This document shows, piece after piece, positions 60,316 through 64,000 of a DNA stretch of 64,000 nucleotides. The notes under the pieces are model-generated. The model was not told where the DNA came from. It did not search any database and saw only the letters and a list, made by a program, of their open reading frames with translations. Each line of letters opens with the position of its first letter. Position 1 is the first letter of the stretch. Made by a program: the position numbers and the translations under genes. Origin of the DNA: Halobellus litoreus. GTDB taxonomy: Archaea; Halobacteriota; Halobacteria; Halobacteriales; Haloferacaceae. The stretch lies in the NCBI RefSeq assembly GCF_024464595.1, contig NZ_JANHAW010000001.1, forward strand, positions 620,001-684,000, in the 5' to 3' direction.

Positions 60316-61689
60316 ATGAGTCAACGAGAGACGTGGGCGACGCGGGCGGGGTTCATCCTCGCCGCCGTCGGCTCGGCAGTGGGGCTGGGAAACATCTGGC
60401 AGTTCCCCTTCAAGACCTCCGAGTACGGCGGGGCGACGTTCCTGGTCGTCTACCTGGTCGCTGCGGTCGGCATCGGACTCCCGGCGATGCTCGCGGAGTT
60501 CGTCATCGGGCGGAAGAGCAATCTGAACGCCATCGGCGCCTTCGAGAAGCTGAACCACCGCAACTGGAAGTGGGTCGGCATCCTCGGCGTCGGCACCGGC
60601 TTCTGGATCCTGTCGTACTACAGCGTCGTCGGCGGGTGGGTGCTCCGCTACATCGGCGGCAGCGTCACCGGCGCGTACTTCGCCGACCCGGCCGCCTACT
60701 TCGGCCAAGTGTCGGCCGGTCTCGACGCGCTCGCGCTCCACGCGCTGTTCATGATCTTCGTCGTCGCCATCGTCGCGAGCGGCGTCGAGGACGGCATCGA
60801 GAAGGCGACGAAGCTGATGGTCCCGAGCATCGTCGTCATCCTGGGCGCCCTCGCCGTCTGGGTGTTCACCCTCCCCGGCGCGGCCCCGGGGTACAGCTAC
60901 TTCCTCTCGCCGGACCTCTCACAGCTGAGCCTGAGCGTTTCATTCGATCCGCTGCCGTCCTTTAGCGGGCCGCTCACGGAGATCATCCCCTTCGCCGTGA
61001 GCCAGGCGTTCTTCTCGCTGTCCCTTGGGATGGGCGCGATGATCACCTACGCCTCCTACGTCGGCGAGGATCAGAGCCTCTTCGGCGACAGCGTCACCGT
61101 CGTCGTGCTCAACAGCGCAGTCGGCATCCTCGCGGGACTCGTCGTCATCCCGCTGCTGTTCGTGCAGGGGATCGAACCCGGCAGCGGCGGCGCGGGCGCG
61201 CTGTTCGTCAGCCTCGCGACGGCGTTCGCCGAACTCCCGGCCGGCCGCGTCGTCGGCGCGGTCTTCTTCGCCGTCGTCCTCATCGCGGCGCTCTCCTCGG
61301 CGATCAGCCTCCTCGAGGTGGTCGTCTCCTACGCCGTCGACAACTACGGCGCGCGACGGCCCCAGGTCGCCGCCGCACTCGGCGGCCTCATCTTCCTGCT
61401 CGGCATCCCCTCCGCGTGGGACACCGCCTGGCTCACCTGGTTCGACAACCTCGCGTACCAACTGCTGCTCCCGCTGTCGGTCCTCGGCGTGCTCCTCTTC
61501 ATCGGCTGGGTGTACGGCCGACCCGCGGTCGACGAACTCCTCAACGGCTCCTCGCTGGGCGGTGGCGTCGGCGCGACCTGGCTGTGGCTCGTCCGGACCG
61601 TCGTCGTCCTCGGCGTGCTGCTCACGCTCGCGCTCGGCGTGCAGACGCTGTTCTTCGCCGAGAGTCCGGCGATCGTGCCGCCGCTGTAG
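60316..61689 (+). CDS. Sodium-dependent symporter of the NSS (SNF) family
   Basis: 457 residues with about 11 or 12 membrane segments. The first segment has AAVGSAVGLGNIWQFPF near 16-32, the sodium- and substrate-binding unwound helix of LeuT-like proteins. SLSLGMGAMITYASY near 235-249 is the sixth-segment counterpart. NSS proteins move amino acids, amines or similar solutes with sodium. The segment-1 sequence reads IWQFP, versus IWRFP in the second copy at 62687. The gene is single and divergent from the DUF6498-like gene. Confidence 0.9.
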   Translation: MSQRETWATRAGFILAAVGSAVGLGNIWQFPFKTSEYGGATFLVVYLVAAVGIGLPAMLAEFVIGRKSNLNAIGAFEKLNHRNWKWVGILGVGTGFWILSYYSVVGGWVLRYIGGSVTGAYFADPAAYFGQVSAGLDALALHALFMIFVVAIVASGVEDGIEKATKLMVPSIVVILGALAVWVFTLPGAAPGYSYFLSPDLSQLSLSVSFDPLPSFSGPLTEIIPFAVSQAFFSLSLGMGAMITYASYVGEDQSLFGDSVTVVVLNSAVGILAGLVVIPLLFVQGIEPGSGGAGALFVSLATAFAELPAGRVVGAVFFAVVLIAALSSAISLLEVVVSYAVDNYGARRPQVAAALGGLIFLLGIPSAWDTAWLTWFDNLAYQLLLPLSVLGVLLFIGWVYGRPAVDELLNGSSLGGGVGATWLWLVRTVVVLGVLLTLALGVQTLFFAESPAIVPPL

Positions 61690-61773
61690 GGGTCGGCGAC
61701 TTCCGGAAACCGGCGACGGATCCGGTTACCCGTCACCGACGACGACCCAAAAGCGCACGCCGGAGCCGCAGTC

Positions 61774-62427
61774 TCACGACTCGTCTCGGCCCCGACACTG
61801 CGCGATGACCTCGCCGACCACGTCGCGGTCGGCGGCGATCAGGTAGCGACGCCCCTCGATCAGTTTCGTCGAGTGTTGCACGGCGACGTGGCCGCCGGAC
61901 TCGGCGATGACCACGGATCCCTCCGGGAGCGCGTCCGACACCACTGCCCCGGCCGCCGGCGCGCCGTAGTCGATCCGGACGTCGAGGACTTCGAGTTCGC
62001 CGGTGACCTCCTCGATCGTTCGGACGTCGCTCCCGGAGAGCGCGTTGACCGCCGCGCGGACGCTGGCGCGCTCGGGGAAGTACACCTCGTCGACGTACTC
62101 CTCGTACTCGTCGCCCGCGCGGTCCTCGATGCGAGCGACGGTCCGGAGCCCCGTGGCGTACCGCTTCGCGGCCATACAGACGACCAGGTTCGTGTCCTCC
62201 TTGTCGGTGAGCGCGCCGACGACGCCCGTCGCGTCGGTGATCGCCGCTTCCAACACCGAGGGTTTCGTCGCGTCTCCCTGAACGACTTCGACCTCGTCGC
62301 CCTCGAACGCCTCGCTCGGATCGGGGTCGACGACGGTGACCGAGCGACCGCGGTCGGCGAAGTGCTGTGCCACGCGGTGTCCGACTCGTCCGCTCCCCGC
62401 GATCACGACGTGCTCCGTATCAGTCAT
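61774..62427 (-). CDS. TrkA-N / RCK domain NAD-binding protein
   Basis: 217 residues. The Rossmann motif VVIAGSGRVGHRVAQHFA is near 7-24, followed by VVDPDPSEAF and GDATKPSVLEAA near 51-62. The C-terminal TrkA-C like part begins near 140 (RIDYGAPAAGAVVSDAL). Such proteins gate potassium uptake systems by NAD(H) or other ligands. No Trk/Ktr membrane gene is next to it; it lies between two NSS transporters, whose regulation it might serve, although this is only inference. A box A (CTTATTTG, minus strand, 62449-62456) lies 25-29 nt upstream. Confidence 0.85.
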   Translation of the reverse strand: MTDTEHVVIAGSGRVGHRVAQHFADRGRSVTVVDPDPSEAFEGDEVEVVQGDATKPSVLEAAITDATGVVGALTDKEDTNLVVCMAAKRYATGLRTVARIEDRAGDEYEEYVDEVYFPERASVRAAVNALSGSDVRTIEEVTGELEVLDVRIDYGAPAAGAVVSDALPEGSVVIAESGGHVAVQHSTKLIEGRRYLIAADRDVVGEVIAQCRGRDES

Positions 62428-62448
62428 ATTCGTTCATTATAGTCGTAT

Positions 62449-62456
62449 CAAATAAG
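62449..62456 (-). promoter_or_regulatory. Box A candidate for the TrkA-like gene
   Basis: CTTATTTG on the minus strand is centred about 26 nt upstream of the ATG at 62427. Confidence 0.45.
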
Positions 62457-62686
62457 CGTCACCCCGGGTCACTCGTGGTCTTCAAAAGGGCGGCTTTCGC
62501 GGGTCGCGTAACGGAGCCCCGACCGCCGCAGATTCGACTGCGAGGACGGGGCCCATCGGCCGCCGGCGACCGCCTCGGTCGCTGCCGTGGTGACGGCCGA
62601 ATTCCTCACGAACGTCCGTTGTATCGGCCAATTGAGAGAGATCCGGTCCGAAAGCCACTTACTCGCGAGCGGTGGACTGAGAGCCA

Positions 62687-64000
62687 ATGACACGTGAGAC
62701 GTGGGCGACGCGCGCGGGGTTCATTCTCGCCGCCGCGGGCTCGGCGGTCGGTCTCGGGAACATCTGGCGCTTCCCGTGGGTGACGGCGGACAACGGCGGA
62801 AGCGCCTTTTTGTTAGTGTATCTCGGCATCGTTCTGCTCGTCGGCGTCCCCGGCCTGCTCGGCGAGTTCGTGATCGGGCGAGGCGGAAAGAAGAGTCCCG
62901 TGGGCGCGCTTCGCGATCTCTCGGGATCGAGCGCGTGGGGACTGTGGGGCGTGTTCTACGTCGTCACCGCGATCGCGCTGATCTCCTTTTATAGCGTCGT
63001 CGGCGGGTGGATCCTCCGGTACTTCGGCGAGAGCGCGCTCGGACTCGCGGGCGCGCGGCCGGCGTACTTCGCCGCACCGGGGCAGTACTTCGGAGGAGCC
63101 GCCGCCGGCCTCGACGCGCTCGGCTTTCACCTCCTCTTTCTCGGCCTGACCGCGCTGGTCGTCTACGCGGGCGTCCGCCGCGGCATCGAACTGGGGACGA
63201 AGGTGATGATGCCCGCGGTGCTGGCGCTGCTCGTTGGCCTCGCGGTCTGGGCCGGCACGCGCCCCGGTGCGGCCGAGGCGTACGCCTTCTATCTCAGCTT
63301 CGATCTCGAGACGGTTCGCGCGAACTTCTTCGACGTGCTCGCGCCCGCGGCGGGACAGGCGCTTTTCACCCTCTCGCTCGGGGCGGGGACGATGATCACC
63401 TACGCCTCCTACATCGACGAGGACCGCTCGCTCCCGTTCGACGGGACGGTCATCGCGGTCCTGAACACGCTGGTGGGCGTGCTCGCCGGCCTCGTCGTCT
63501 TTCCGCTCCTGTTCTCGCTCGGCGTCGATCCCTCCCAGACCGCGCCGGGGCCCGGCGCGCTGTTCGTCGGCCTCGCGGGCGCGTTCTCCCAGTTGCCGGC
63601 GGGCGCGCTCGTCGCGACGGCGTTCTTCGGCGTCGTCGTCCTCGCGGCGCTCTCGTCCTCGATCAGTATGCTCGAAATCCCGGTCTCCTTCCTCGTCGAC
63701 GAGTACGGGCTCTCCCGACGGCGCGCGGTGGCGCTCGTCACGGGCGCGGTCGTCGTGACGGGCGGCGTCTGCGCCATCAACCCGACGATCGCCGGGACCG
63801 CCGTGTTCGGCTTCGTCGCGGGCCCGCTCGTCGATACCCTGCTGACGGCCGGGCTGACCGCCGTCCTGATCTTCGTCGGCTGGGTGATGGGCCGCGACGC
63901 CGTCGCGGAGTTCCGCTCGGGGGCCGGTGGCTTCTCGGCCGCGCTCGCGACGCCGTGGCTCTTGGCGACCGGGGTCGCGCTCCCGATCTTCCTCCTCTTC
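62687..64000 (+). CDS. Sodium-dependent symporter of the NSS family (C-terminus beyond window)
   Basis: 438 codons are visible from ATG 62687 and the frame is open at the window edge. It begins MTRETWATRAGFILAAAGSAV and continues with GLGNIWRFPWVTADNGG, the NSS first segment. SLSLGAGTMITYASY near 229-243 matches the sixth segment. The two NSS proteins here are paralogues of about the same length that keep the same N-terminal ETWATRAGFILAA start. Probably another amino-acid or amine symporter with a different substrate. Confidence 0.9.
   Translation, partial: MTRETWATRAGFILAAAGSAVGLGNIWRFPWVTADNGGSAFLLVYLGIVLLVGVPGLLGEFVIGRGGKKSPVGALRDLSGSSAWGLWGVFYVVTAIALISFYSVVGGWILRYFGESALGLAGARPAYFAAPGQYFGGAAAGLDALGFHLLFLGLTALVVYAGVRRGIELGTKVMMPAVLALLVGLAVWAGTRPGAAEAYAFYLSFDLETVRANFFDVLAPAAGQALFTLSLGAGTMITYASYIDEDRSLPFDGTVIAVLNTLVGVLAGLVVFPLLFSLGVDPSQTAPGPGALFVGLAGAFSQLPAGALVATAFFGVVVLAALSSSISMLEIPVSFLVDEYGLSRRRAVALVTGAVVVTGGVCAINPTIAGTAVFGFVAGPLVDTLLTAGLTAVLIFVGWVMGRDAVAEFRSGAGGFSAALATPWLLATGVALPIFLLF

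Noticed and set aside
1-64000. CRISPR arrays, rRNA and tRNA genes
   Set aside because: No regularly spaced short repeats were seen and no cloverleaf or rRNA-like stretch was recognised by eye; a tRNAscan-type search would settle the tRNA question.

Overview
The window is from a haloarchaeon (class Halobacteria). Most genes are GC-rich and encode very acidic proteins. Many genes have a TATA-like box A about 26-31 nt before the start codon (leaderless style). The gene content fits as well: a dolichol-type N-glycosylation pathway with AglB, AglJ and AglG relatives, succinyl-CoA synthetase, TrkA-like and NSS transport proteins, and an ISH1-like insertion sequence.

Left part (1-15.6 kb): a redox island. 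An EtfA-like gene cut by the window edge overlaps a two-domain Old Yellow Enzyme/iron-sulfur reductase. A pair of magnesium-chelatase-type AAA+ genes follows (one with a C-terminal vWA domain). Then come seven head-to-tail short-chain dehydrogenases (SDRs) of about 273 residues, a small membrane protein, an ABM-fold monooxygenase-like protein, an eighth SDR and a second OYE/iron-sulfur reductase. Together they look like a machine for alcohol, ketone and enoate redox steps on an unknown substrate.

Middle part (15.7-53.6 kb): one large glycosylation locus bounded by aglJ-like and aglB genes. It holds amino-sugar supply genes (two GlmU-like nucleotidyltransferases, GlmS), two candidate lipid-linked glycan flippases (Wzx-like and ABC-type), and a pseudaminic-acid-type set (epimerase/dehydratase, PseC, PseI, PseH, PseG and PseF relatives). 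A second set would make a 2,3-diacetamido-uronic acid (WbpA, WbpB, WbpE and WbpD relatives). There are also several glycosyltransferases, a sulfatase/phosphatase-fold protein, an aminopeptidase-like protein and a NodU-type carbamoyltransferase. From about 24.7 to 41 kb the DNA is visibly more AT-rich, as in acquired surface-glycan loci. Inside it a 4.06-kb compound-transposon-like element (28348-32403) sits in the pseH-like acetyltransferase gene, bounded by a perfect 8-bp target duplication. It carries an epimerase, a phosphoesterase and an ATP-grasp gene between two unequal IS copies.

Right part (53.6-64 kb): ordinary chromosomal genes: a Tat-lipoprotein of the Tp34 type, a CBS-domain protein, sucD and sucC, a small zinc-finger protein, a quinone oxidoreductase, a polytopic membrane protein, and two NSS-family sodium symporters flanking a TrkA-N protein. 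The second symporter runs off the window.

No rRNA, tRNA or CRISPR array was found by eye. Functions rest on motifs and family resemblance read from the sequence; no database search was run.
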